A stretch of DNA of 64,000 nucleotides from Apiospora phragmitis (lineage: Eukaryota > Ascomycota > Sordariomycetes > Amphisphaeriales > Apiosporaceae): the NCBI GenBank assembly GCA_038363925.1, contig JAQQWL010000002.1:1550001-1614000 (forward strand), written 5' to 3'. Shown here piece by piece: positions 44,575 to 55,557 of this stretch (position 1 is the stretch's first letter; the number at the start of each line of letters is the position of its first letter). The notes beneath the pieces are model-generated. The model saw only the letters and a program-made list of their open reading frames with translations. It made no database searches and was not told where the DNA came from. Made by a program: the position numbers and the translations under genes.

Positions 44575-47204
44575 ATGGAGTCTATCAACATCGCAGCCAT
44601 AGGAGCCAATGGGTGGGCAAGTCTCACTTCATCCAGCGGGCGATAGGTCTACCGAAAGCTCCAGGGCCCCAACCGACTGCGGCGCGCATCTTCATAGACA
44701 ACGTGCCTTATGCAGTGACCCTTTTCGAGCTCGATCTCGAGTATTTTGATGTGAATCCAGAGCGGCAGATACAATGGCCCAGGCAGATAGGCGGTACCAT
44801 GATGCCCCCAATCGACGGGGTCCTGCTCCTATACGATGTGATGAACAAAGAAAGCATCATGGAACTACCACAGACTTTAAGTAAGTCAACGACCCATCTG
44901 AATCTTTGGGGGTGCAATCGCTGGTTCGTAGACTAATCAGGAGCAGCGGCACTAGTCAATTCATCTTTACCCACGGTCCTGGTGGCGACGAAATGTGACA
45001 ACCCTGAAAACGTAAGGCAGGTCAACACAGAAGCACTCGCTGCCGCTTGTCAGTCGTGTGTCTCAGACTTCAAGACCTCGGCCAGCAAACCTGAGAATTC
45101 AAGGAATGCCTTGTTCAGGCTACTGAAAGTTCTTGTGATGAACCGCCAAGGTATGTTGGATAATTCCAGAGTTCTGATTTGCACCATAGAGTCCCAGGCC
45201 CAGGGGATCATGATGTACCCATGCAAGGGAGATATTTACAGGGTTTATACTAACTTCGAGAAGCTGAGGCTACTGGTCAAAGGCGACGAGCCGCCTCCGT
45301 GGCTCACCTTGATACCCCACATGACTCAACAGGAACGCGGCCGATGAGCCAACATAGTAAGCATAGCCGTGCTAGTTCAGATATGTCGCTTGTGCGAGGC
45401 TTGCCACCGCAGTCAGGTAAGAAGGATATGTTTCGATCGCCCCGTACTGGAAATCCAGGAAGCTTACAATAGTTTCATGATGCAGCCGGCGATGACAACC
45501 AGACTGTCTCTAGCATGTTGCGAACCCCAGGCATTCGTCTGGACCGCCATAATGCGCCATCCTTTCTGGACATCGAGGAATCTGACGGTGAATCTTTTGG
45601 CTACAGCGACGACATACCCATACTACAGCGCAATGACGACATCACCTTCGACCGCCCGGCGAAGAAGACAGGGGTCACGTTCGATGAGCTAGTCGATCGC
45701 CTACTCGCTCCCAAGATGTCACGGTCAGACAGTAATTTCGCGGATGTTTTCTTGTGTTTGTACCGCAAATTCGCTGCACCTGGCGAGCTCTTCACGGCTA
45801 TCTTGACGCGGCTGGACCAGGTAAAGGAGGATAAATCCGTGCACTATCTTACAAAGACGTCGTCGCAGCTTCGCATCATCGAGGTGGTAGCCAAATGGGT
45901 GGCGTCGTACCCGGAGACTTCGCCAGGCCTACCACTCGCAAAACACTAGAAGACTTCATACGGCACTTGTCATCCGAGCCAATATTCGCAGCGGCAGCGC
46001 AGCAAATGCGCCGCAACCTCGAATTCAGCGTGTTCGAGGATGACGACACCGGCTGGGCCAAGTCGGATGTTATAGAAGAGGACTCGGCTTCTGGTGCGTC
46101 AAGTCTTGGTAGGCCCGACGGCCCGAGAGGATCAGATATCACCGAAAGCTTGAGCTCCTTGAGCGTGGAGGACCACAACCCTGCTCGGCGGCCATCAGCA
46201 ACTTCCTCTCTCAACACGGATATTGGCGCGACAAAGGTGCACCAATTCCAGTTCCACTCGTATGAGGATTACGAGCGAGAAGCTGCGACCATGGTCCCGA
46301 CATATACAATGCCACTGACCAAATTCCGCTATCACATATTCATGGACACGTCCGACGATGACATTGCCGACGAGATCACAAGGATCGACTGGGTCATGTT
46401 CTCATCCATCCGGATCCGTGACCTCGTAAGACACGTCAGCTTGAACGCACAGCAGCGAGAAAAGAGTCGGGGTATGAAGAACGTGAATCGGATGGTCACC
46501 CACTTCAACCATATCGCCAAGTGGGTGGCCAACATGATCTTGATGCGGGACAAGACGAAACACCGAGCACAGATGCTCGAGAAGTTTATGAGTATTGCGC
46601 TCAAGTTGCGACAGCTGAACAACTACAACGGCCTCGCAGCCGTGCTGGCCGGCATCAACGGAACGGCCATCCACCGTCTTGCCCAAACCAAGGCCCTCGT
46701 GCCGGCGGATGTACAGAAGCGGTTTGCACGACTTGTGCTGCTGATGGGGACGCAGAAAAGTCACTTTGCCTACCGATTAGCCTGGGAGAACTCCCCCTTG
46801 CCCCGCATCCCTTTCATGCCCTTGCACCGAAGGGATCTGGTCTCGGCGAGGAGGGCAGCATGACCTTTATTGGCCCGGAGGGCGACCGCATTAACTGGAA
46901 GAAGTTCGAGGTGCTCGGTGAGGTTTGCTTGCCCATCATGAAGAGCCAGGGCACGCCGTATCCGAACCTGACCAAGCATGATGTCGCGAGGGAGCTGATC
47001 CTGGACTGTTTGATGCCTATTGATGATGAGGTACGTGATGAATCACTCCGCTTACCCATTTTCCATCTTAAGATTGCATGAAAAATGTTTACTGACTGTT
47101 ATTGGATATAGGATATTTACCAGCGAAGTGTCACGGTAGAAAGCCAGGGCGCCGGAGGGTACGATGCCAGCAAGAAGAAGTTCCCCTGGTTCGCCAAGCA
47201 GTAA
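44575..47204 (+). CDS. Ras guanine-nucleotide exchange factor with N-terminal Ras-like GTPase module (three apparent frameshifts)
   Basis: Five exons (44575-44880, 44947-45150, 45264-45416, 45486-47030 and 47112-47204); about 767 residues if three one-base losses are allowed. The N-terminal module opens MESINIAAIGANG with a P-loop, and has LLLYDVMNKES and a G4-like TKCD near residue 117-120. A polar linker carries SQHSKHSRASSD. RasGEF_N (VTFDELVDRLLAPK, then FLCLYRKFAAPGELF) starts near residue 285. The Cdc25 catalytic domain begins near 480 with RIDWVMFSSIRIRDL, FNHIAKWVANMIL, YNGLAAVLAGING and PFMPLHRRDLV. The protein should activate Ras-type GTPases at membranes. Frame breaks fall near 44611-44613 (inside the P-loop), 45910-45914 and 46848. 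The C-terminus DIYQRSVTVES is spliced on after GTACGT at 47031. Confidence 0.88.
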
Positions 47205-48284
47205 ATGGGCTTACGATGCTCTGAATATTCGCTTGCTCGCTGGCTCGGTCTGCCTCGAGGTTGTGCGGGTGCACAATTTGCCTCCTGCCTCTTTCTTTTT
47301 TTATTTACTCTCGGTCACTGTTGCCGAGGTATTGTTCAAATCTCTTCAATATGTTTAGCGGGCTTCTTCTTTTGACGTGACGATGATGGGGATCTTTTTT
47401 TGGTTATATCTTTTTATTGTCGAGATTTTGGATAAGGCACCTAACCCCCCTGATTTCGATGGGTATATAAGAGGGGTGGGGGAAATGAAGGAGGAAGATG
47501 GGCGGCAAAATACCACCACGCACACTTAAATCAATGTATGGACGAAGAACATAGAGACTTGATTGATATTCAATTTGGTGTGTCTGAGTATACTTAACTC
47601 GGCTGAGGGATCAGACCCCATCGTCGCAGACATAGCCATATGCATGGCAGTCTGATATCAGTCTAGAGCACGCTCCCAGTGCCTACCGACTTGGTGGTTT
47701 TGGTTGCCAGGCACTTGGCCATGGCACCGCATCCGATACCATACGGAAGTAAAAACAGTGTCTAGGAAAGATGTTGCCATTCTGATCTCTTTACAACAAC
47801 CTATCGCAAACTATCAATGTCTAGGTCATCTTCCCCTTCTGCCATCAAGGGGGGAAAATGCTCATGGGGTATATCCATATCTACTTGTACACAGCAACTT
47901 AAAGCTGCAACCCGCCATATAACCCTGTTTTCTGTCTCTTCGTTTTCTCGTAAACTCATGATTTCATGGCCAATCCTCACCGCTCTTGTCCGTTGCGCTT
48001 CCTGGGAAAGACATGAAGAACCATCTTCGCCATCCTCATCAAACAGTTGTCCGAAAAGTGATGCTCGTATGCGATTTCTTGCCCCGTTTCCCGCTAGGTT
48101 GCTACTACACCAGCAGTAGCAGACGCATACAGAAGAACGTTAAGAAAACCCAAAGCAAACCAAAACAAAAAAGACGATGCCTGTCTTACTCTGCTTGGTC
48201 ACTCCTCAAAAATCAGCCGCCTCTTCCTCCACTAGTGACACCTCCTCCCCTGGCGCCTCGGTTTCGGCGCTTGCCAGAACGACC
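47205..48284. other. Intergenic between convergent genes
   Basis: No exon is supported. The plus frame at 47986-48756 largely overlaps the antisense of the neighbouring gene's low-complexity tail. Confidence 0.5.
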
Positions 48285-51240
48285 CTACTTATCCTGTCTC
48301 GCACCACCACCGGCCTTAGCCACCACTCCTTGCTGGTTCTCCTTCTGCTGCGACGATGACGTCGACGACGGGGCAGGAGCCATTGGCCCACCCGACAATG
48401 TAGCAGCAGAAGAGACCCGTACCGGACCTGCTGCTGGCACTGCCTTCTTCGTTGGACTCTTGCCGCGCTTCGAAGCAGCCGCAGGAGGAGCAGGAGGTAC
48501 AGGCACAGCAGTAGCCTTTCCACCGCCGCCATTTTGCGAAGGGTTCAAGTCCAGAACCTCCACTCCATGCACCAGAGATTCAACAGTAAGAGGTCCGTTG
48601 AGCGACGCCGGTGTCTTAACCCACCCCCGCACCAGATCCATCTCCGTCTCCTCCGCGACGAGCCGCTTGAGCGCCACGTCCTCCCTGGCCACCTCGTTGC
48701 TGTCGATGTCCTCCCAGCCGAGCTTCTGCAGCACCGAGCTGACCATGTGCTGGTAGCGTCGGTGGCTGACGACGATCTCGCTCACGTCAAAATTCTCAAC
48801 ACCATGTAGGCCCTGGATTTTTTGTAAGCCCGCCACGCCGTACTGCCAGCTGCTGGTGCGGTACATGAAGCCGAGCATGTAGTCATTATTGGAGTAGACG
48901 TTGACCAGGCGACCCGCCACGACGCTTTTCATGGCGGCCCAGACGCGCACCTCGGTCGGACAGGGTGCGCCCATGAGCACCACGTTCTCGACGACGCCCA
49001 AGGCACGCTTTTCCGACAGTTGCATCAGGCAGTTGTAGATGATCCGGGCCCCGAGGCTGTAGCCGACCAGGGTGACGGCGCGCTCGCCCTGGAGCTTGTT
49101 GATGATGGCGTCCGCAAGGATGCCGCCGACCTTCTCGGCCCGCACCATGCCAACAGTCCAAGGGTTGTCGATGACCTTGCTTATCTTGACCAGATCTGAG
49201 GGCCAAAGTGAGTTCTTGAGACTGTCGAAAACTAGAGTCAGGATTAGCTGGTGACTCATTATTTTCCAACGTCATGTGCCAAGACCTACCGGTTCTCTTG
49301 GTCATCTCCTTTTTAGCCATGGTCCACGACACGCTCCCTAGCGCCGCCTGGAGGGAAATGCCTAACTTCGTGAGAGCTTTTAGTTCCCATCGAAGCGCAT
49401 AAACCTCGCTCTGGTTGCCGCAGGCACGCCAAGCCTTAGTGACATCCTCCTTCTCCATTAGCCAGCCGCTGATGCCGAGTGTCATGCGCATCCGGCGGTC
49501 CTCAGGCAACAAATCCTTGGGGTCGACGTACTCGCGGTCGAGGGCGCCTCGCAGCGGCAGTAGCGCAAAGTCTTGGACATCCTTCAGGTACGTTTCCATC
49601 TTGCTGGTTGCTCGAGCGCCGTACAAACCGAACAAATTACCAACGGCGATGGTGCTCTCTGCCATCGTCCCAAGAAGTCCGGCGGCAGCGGAGGGTCCCA
49701 GACCCAGCCCCCCAAACACGGTGCCGATGCCGGCCGCAACTAACGGCGCGGACAATGTTCCGGTGTGGGCGGCCAACTGGGCGGCTACGCTCGCAGCGCC
49801 CTTGTGGCGTCGGGACGTTCTGCCTTCCTCTGCGCGTTTCTGGGCGATCTCTTCGGGGGTCACCCCTTTGATGATCTGTGCTAGGCCTTGCGCAACTCTC
49901 AACTCATCCTGTGCTAGAACGCTGACCGGGACATGCAATGACGTGGCAAGGTAGAACAACAGGATGCGGAGATAGGTGTAGTAGTTCTCGAGACCAAGAA
50001 GCAAGAGAAGCAGGGAATGCAATATGCAGGCACGCTTCTCCTTGTGTAGCTCGGAGAGCTGCGTGGGAAATGCCGGGTACAGGCGGGCAAAGGCAGCGTT
50101 GGACTCCTCGTCCGCGGCGCTTACTCCTTTTTTGTTTTTGACACGTTAGCAACCAGATACTTTGAGTTTTCCAAAAAATAGGGCAGAAGCAACGCAATGT
50201 CATCTTATTGGCGCAAGGAAAGGCAGAGAGAGGGAATAAAACAGGTGTACTTCAAGGGATAGTGGAACAAGCCGGTGGGTGATGCGAAATAGTAGATGGG
50301 GAATCCAAAAAAAAAAATATCGAGACAGGTACTTCCGATGGGTCGCCGCAGAGGAAGAACTTACCACCGCCACTCGGTCTCGCAGGTATTCCTCTACCGG
50401 CGGCGCCACCGCCGCCCCGTCTGCTGGCATTACCTGGTGCGTGCTGGGGCCCCTGGCTCACAACGTTGCCGCCGTTGCCGCCGTTCTTGATGGTGATGTC
50501 GCCCATGCGTCGCAAGATGTTGCTGCGCCATTTGCCTATATGGGTGAGCGCGTCCCGCTTCAGCTCCACCATGCTGGAGGTGATGACATCGGTCTCGTCC
50601 CGCTTGATCATGGCCGTGGCCTGCTCGATGGACTGCGGGATCGCCAGGGCGCCGCCCTCTTGCTGGCTGGCCAACGCAATCAGCGCCGGCGGGATGATGG
50701 GGGCAGGCGGCGCCATCTCGGGCTTGGGCGGTTCTTTTCGGGGCTTGGGCTTCTCCTTGGCGTCCTTGTCTTTCTCCTCGGTCTCTTTCTCGTCGTCCTT
50801 GTTCTCCGTCGCCACTGGCAGCAAGAGTTCCATGCCGAATAGGTGGGCGTACTTGGCACTTCTAGGGTTTGGGACAATGGCCCAGGTAGGTGCGGGAGTC
50901 TGGATACCGTTTAATGGCTCGCCTGGGCGGTTGGTTTCTGTAGTTCCCATTGTGTCAAAGATGTCGCGCAGATTTCTCTGCATCGTGTCCATGATGGTGA
51001 AGATCAACTGCTGCAACAGTTGTCGCTGCTCGTTGTTTAGCATGGCACTGAGGTCCAAGTCGAAGCGCTTGGCAGGGGAGGACCACGACTGCCGCCAGGT
51101 CCTCCTGGTCCTGCTCCTCCTCCAGCGCCGCCACCGTTACCTCGACGACCCATTTCCTTGGTTTCGGTGCGTGATGTTGGGTTGTCGTTGTTGACACTGG
51201 CTTCGTCTGCAGACGATCCGGGTGAGGAGGATAAGTCCAT
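48285..51240 (-). CDS. DUF726 (TMCO4/Mil1-like) membrane alpha/beta-hydrolase protein (one apparent frameshift)
   Basis: Three minus-strand exons: 51240-50365, 50126-49290 and 49231-48285; about 886 residues after allowing one missing base near 51075-51078. The N-terminus is Gly-rich and disordered. An EKDKDAKEKPKPRKE segment, then ALTHIGKWRSNILRRMGDI, leads into the conserved part. Hydrophobic helices follow (ILHSLLLLLLGLENYYTYLR; LVAAGIGTVFGGLGLGPSAAA). The hydrolase-like core has the nucleophile-elbow motif GYSLG within LVGYSLGARIIYNCL, then VVLMGAPCP and VNVYSNNDYMLGFMYR, which are DUF726 hallmarks. An Ala/Pro/Ser/Lys-rich tail ends the protein. Yeast Mil1 and animal TMCO4 share this domain; a lipid or ester substrate is plausible but unproven. 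The introns use GTAAGT and GTAGGT donors. Confidence 0.87.
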
Positions 51241-52011
51241 ATTGGGAGCGGCGAGACGTGGTTCTCTTGTTATAGAGAAAATCAGGCAGTCGCACTTTGG
51301 TACTGTTGATTCAAGTGGAAGCGACGTTATTCCCTAAACAAAGGGTGTGCTGGAAGTCACGATCAAAGTGAGGGTCAACCCGGTTTCTCTTTCTGATGTC
51401 CTAAAACACCTGGTGTTGGTTACGATTGACTACAGTACGTCAAAGCAGGTAGGTGTGCATTTAGAGACGAAAAAGAACACTTGGGATCACAAGTCACGTC
51501 AAGTCAATGTGAATCGGAGGCCTGCCTGCAAATGGAAGGGTAGCCCTCGTGTAGGACAAACAACCATTAGAGCTCAGTGGCTTGTCCATGCAATTTCTGG
51601 AGATTCCTTCATCGCTGCAGGCACCCGTCTGAGCGATTGTATCAAGGATCAGATGGAGCAAGCAGACAATCAGTCTGTCTCGGCACTTCCTACATCCAGC
51701 TGTTTGCGTCTTTGAACCGTTTACTGTTGGGACTCGGTTAGGACTAAGATGCGAGCTGCAAATGTACAAGTCTGCCACGCTTAGGAAAGGTCTCTCTCTA
51801 ATTCTTTCTAAACTACCTACCCAAGAAGCAGTCTGATTGCCTACACAAGAAAACCCAATCTTCTCCTCTCCAGGGGTAAGTTGATACGCCAAGTCCATCT
51901 ACTACCATAATAACTTGTTAGGTCCGTTTCTTCTACACAAGCCCAGACTTCTATGAGGAACAGAACCCCCTTCCCTGTTACGAGCAACTCATGCAGTAGT
52001 CTCGTACTCCT
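51241..52011. other. Intergenic between tandem minus-strand genes
   Basis: This holds the DUF726 promoter and the GH63 3' region. No exon is supported. Confidence 0.5.
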
Positions 52012-55000
52012 CTACGAATCCGGTGTCCTATCCGGGTCTTTCTGCACTTTCTCCAGCTGTTCAGAAATGTACCGATGCATGTGAGCATCGGCCTCTTGCC
52101 GCTGCGATTCTCGCTCAGGGTCCGTAAAAGGCGCACCGGCCACGCTGTTGCCGATGGATCGCACATCATGGTCATCGTCATCGTCTCCGTTCACCGAGAC
52201 GTCAAAGTCGCTCCGGGCACTGATCGACCTTGCCGTGGAAGATCGGCGCATGTGCGGTTTCTTCGGATGGCCATGTCCCGTGTTACGGTGGAATACATCG
52301 TCAAAATAGTGCGCCATACCCACTGACGGTGTCCGTGGTGTCTGCGGGAGACGGCAGCTGATTCTGTTCGATCGTTAGTTCACCTGTAAAACCATGGTAC
52401 CTCATGAAAATGTGGACTTACCCGGTATCGTGAATCATGCGGGCAATGAGACCAGTCCAGCCACACTGGTGGGTTGCGCCCAGTCCCCGGCCATTGTCCC
52501 CATCGAAGAACTCGTGGAACCACATATTGTCCTTCCAATGAGGGTCAAAGTCAAGAAGATCGTTGCCATCATTGATGCTTCTACGCCCATCGTCCCCGCG
52601 AGCGAATAGATGTTGGAGACGGTGTTGAATCTCCTCGGATACGTGGCCAAGATGCATGTAATCTCCAGATCCTGTAGGGCATTCGACCTGGAAGCTTGGT
52701 CCGTGGAACATATAGAACCGCTGTAGCGACTCGACCAACAAGAAATTGACAGCGAGCCAGATAGGACCGCGCCAGTTGCTGTTGCCGCCAAAGAGCCCAC
52801 TGTCGGAGTCTCCAGGGACGTAACTAACCTTGAAGGTCTGCCCGTTGGCATCCATGGAGACTGGATTGTCTTTGTGATACTTTGACAGCGATCGGATACC
52901 GTGGGGGCTGAAGAACTCATCCTCGTCCAGCATTCGCTTGAGGATCTTCTCGAGCCTTTCTTTGCTAACCATGGCTAACAGGACACGGTTGCCCTTGCCT
53001 CGCTTCCTAATACTGGCCATGTTTCGCTCTGCGACATCACATCGATTCTCAATGAACCAATCAACTCGTTTCTTGAACGAAGGGAGCTTGTTGATCAGTT
53101 CAGGCTCCAGCGTGAGAGTCGCATAGAGCGGGATAAGTCCGACAAGAGATCTCACAGGGAGCTGCTGGATCCAGGGGCCACCCCAAGAAATTGCATCGTA
53201 GTAGAAGCCATCCTCATCGTTCCACAACGACTTCTCCTCTTTCTGGCCAGACTTGAATGTCATGGCGTCACTGATGAAGATGAAGTGCTCGAAGAACTTG
53301 GATGCGATGTCCTCGTAGATTCTTCGATGCTTGGCCAGTTCAAGCGCGATGTTGAGCATGCACAGACAGTAGAAAGCCATCCACCCAGTGCTGTCGGCTT
53401 GTTCGAGAACACCTCCAGTAGGCAGAGGCTCTGACCGGTTGAACAACCCGATGTTGTCCAGTCCCAAGAAGCCTCCTTCAAAGACATTCTTTCCATCGGT
53501 GTCCTTTCGGTTTACCCACCATGTGAAATTCAACAAGAGCTTCTGGAAAACTCGTTCCAGGAAATCGAGGTCTTGTCTGCCGTACATCTTGCGTTCGATC
53601 TTGAACACACGGAACGTAGCCCACGCATGAACCGGGGGGATTTACGTCCCCAAAGTTCCACTCGTACCTAAAGTATGCTTTAATTAGCGGGTAGCTCACT
53701 AATATAGAACCGGGTGGTATACTTACGCAGGTAGTTGGCCATTTGGATGGAGATACCACTCTCGTGTGAAAAGATCGATCTGCTTCTTGGCGAAGTCTGG
53801 ATCAATCATGGCAAGGGGAATGCAGTGGAAAGCACTGTCCCAAGCAGCGAAGAAGGGATATTCCCAAGAGTCAGGCATAGAAAGGATATCATCGATATGG
53901 AGATGCTTCCAGTCAGAGTTCCTCACAGCTTTCCTCTTAGGGGTGGTGGGGGTTGAGCAGGATCGCCGTTGGCCCACTGATCCCAGATGAACTGGTAGTA
54001 CTGCTTGCACCACATCATACCCGAAAATGCCTGTCTTTGGATGTTGCGGAGATCATCGGACATGGGAAGAGGGCTGAGTCGGTAGTAAAAGTCGTCGGCC
54101 TCGTCTTTTCGCCTCTCTACAATGTCGTCAAATAATTCTTCGTCAAGGTATGTGTCTTCCTTCTTCGATACGCGGAAACGGACAACTGCAGTATATGTTT
54201 AGCAAGTAGGTCGGCTCGTTTCAAACGGTAGAACTGACCAGCACACTCTCCAGGGCCAACACCGCCGGATTCATTGAAGTTGAACCATGCTGCGCATTTC
54301 GTGCCTGTCTGGGCGGGATTGATTGCCTTCTTCTCGTTGTTTACGATGTATCGGTGGAAAGCATCTTTGACGTAGGGCGTCTTGTTTTCTTGCCCATAGA
54401 GGAAATTGACGTTGGTGTCGTTGTCAGTAAACATGAGTTCGGGCTGCACATCCTCGCCGCTAGTTCCAACACCAGGCGAGGGCGAAAGTAGAAGATACCG
54501 GTCACCTAAGCTGTGGTGCTTCGACTTGGCTAGGTTCTCCCCATGCGCTGCAATGGACGGCTTCTTGTCCTCTGCTTCTCTTCCCAAGCCCAAGTGTTGC
54601 GGAACCATACATGGGGAATGATATGAAGAGGAGCTGGCTCGGGGCCTCGGTTCCAAGCAGTGACACGGAAGAGGAGCTCATCAGGGTCGTTATCGTCCTT
54701 GGCAGTCTCGATGACTATGTCCCAGTATCGGTCCTCTTCAAAAACGCCTGTGTCCAAGAGCTGGTATTCCTTATCCGTCTTGGAGCGCCTCGCGTTTTCG
54801 TCGATCAAGTCTTGGTAGGGAAAAGCCTTCTGGGGGTACTTGTAGAGGAATTTCATGTAGGAGTGCTATAGTCGTGAGTAGAGAGACTAGTGGCAGGCGT
54901 CCAAGGTGACTTACAGTCTAGAAGAACCATTAGAAAACAAGCCAACCGATAGGGGCAGTCATACATGTACTTACAGGAGTGTTGTCAAGATGAAAATGAG

Positions 55001-55557
55001 CTTCTTTGACACTCTCACCATGGTTGCCCTGGGGGTTGGACAAACCGAACAGTCTCTCCTTCAGAAACGGGCTAGCCACTGGTAAGCGATAAATTCCTTT
55101 ACGTAGGTATCTCGATCGACGCACTCTTCCTCGTTCCAGAAAGAGAACGCAATGTTCTGCAGACTATGCGTATCTGACACTCCGGCAATGCCATCTTCGC
55201 CCCATCGGAAAGCTCGGGATCGGGCATGGTCATGGCTAAAATCTGTTGCGACACGTTGGCTCAGTACACAAGATACACAACCATGACATTCGCGTAGGAC
55301 ACAATCTCAAGAGGTAGGACGGTTACTTACGGCTCCAGGCATCGCCGTCTGCGCTGTAATCCTCGCGGACTGTATACCACACGGTTAGAATTTGCGAGAG
55401 GGCAGCCGGGTCAGAACAATGGTCTCTTCTTGCCTGTAGCCCATTGCCGCTCGGCAACGTAGGGTCCCCATTTCTTCCAGTACTTGGAGCGCTCGCGATC
55501 TTCCTTTAGCCGCTTCTCTTCCTCGGTGAGGTACTCATGGCCATCGAAAACGACCAT
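52012..55557 (-). CDS. GH63 glycosidase (mannosyl-oligosaccharide glucosidase-like), nine exons, three apparent frameshifts
   Basis: Minus-strand exons: 55557-55434, 55369-55331, 55242-55125, 55071-54975, 54917-54915, 54865-54239, 54185-53727, 53667-52422 and 52357-52012. They close to about 1,019 residues once three single-base errors (near 54583-54585, 53940-53943 and 53634-53639) are allowed. There is no signal peptide ([17 protein letters not shown]), so a cytosolic enzyme is likely, unlike ER glucosidase I. GH63 features include [55 protein letters not shown] and [17 protein letters not shown]. The (alpha/alpha)6 barrel enzymes of this clan hydrolyse alpha-glucosides. The substrate here is unknown. 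Intron 1 begins GC rather than GT. Exon 5 is only three bases and encodes one Thr. The C-terminal tail ([10 protein letters not shown]) is acidic. Confidence 0.88.
54915..54917 (-). other. Predicted 3-nt microexon of the GH63 gene
   Basis: On the minus strand the three bases ACT sit between a TTCTAG acceptor and a GTAAGT donor. The flanking introns are 57 bp (54974-54918) and 49 bp (54914-54866), both phase 0. Including it adds one Thr between LDNTP and HSYMK, which is where I expect a Thr in relatives from memory. Skipping it would also keep the frame. Confidence 0.6.

Noticed and set aside
45264..45350. A fourth frameshift in the RasGEF gene after GDEPPPW
   Set aside because: An alternative acceptor at 45263 gives the frame QRRRAASVAHLD without any base change, so splicing explains it.
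45417..45485. In-frame TAG in the RasGEF linker
   Set aside because: It lies in a 69-bp intron with GTAAGA donor and ATGCAG acceptor that keeps the frame.
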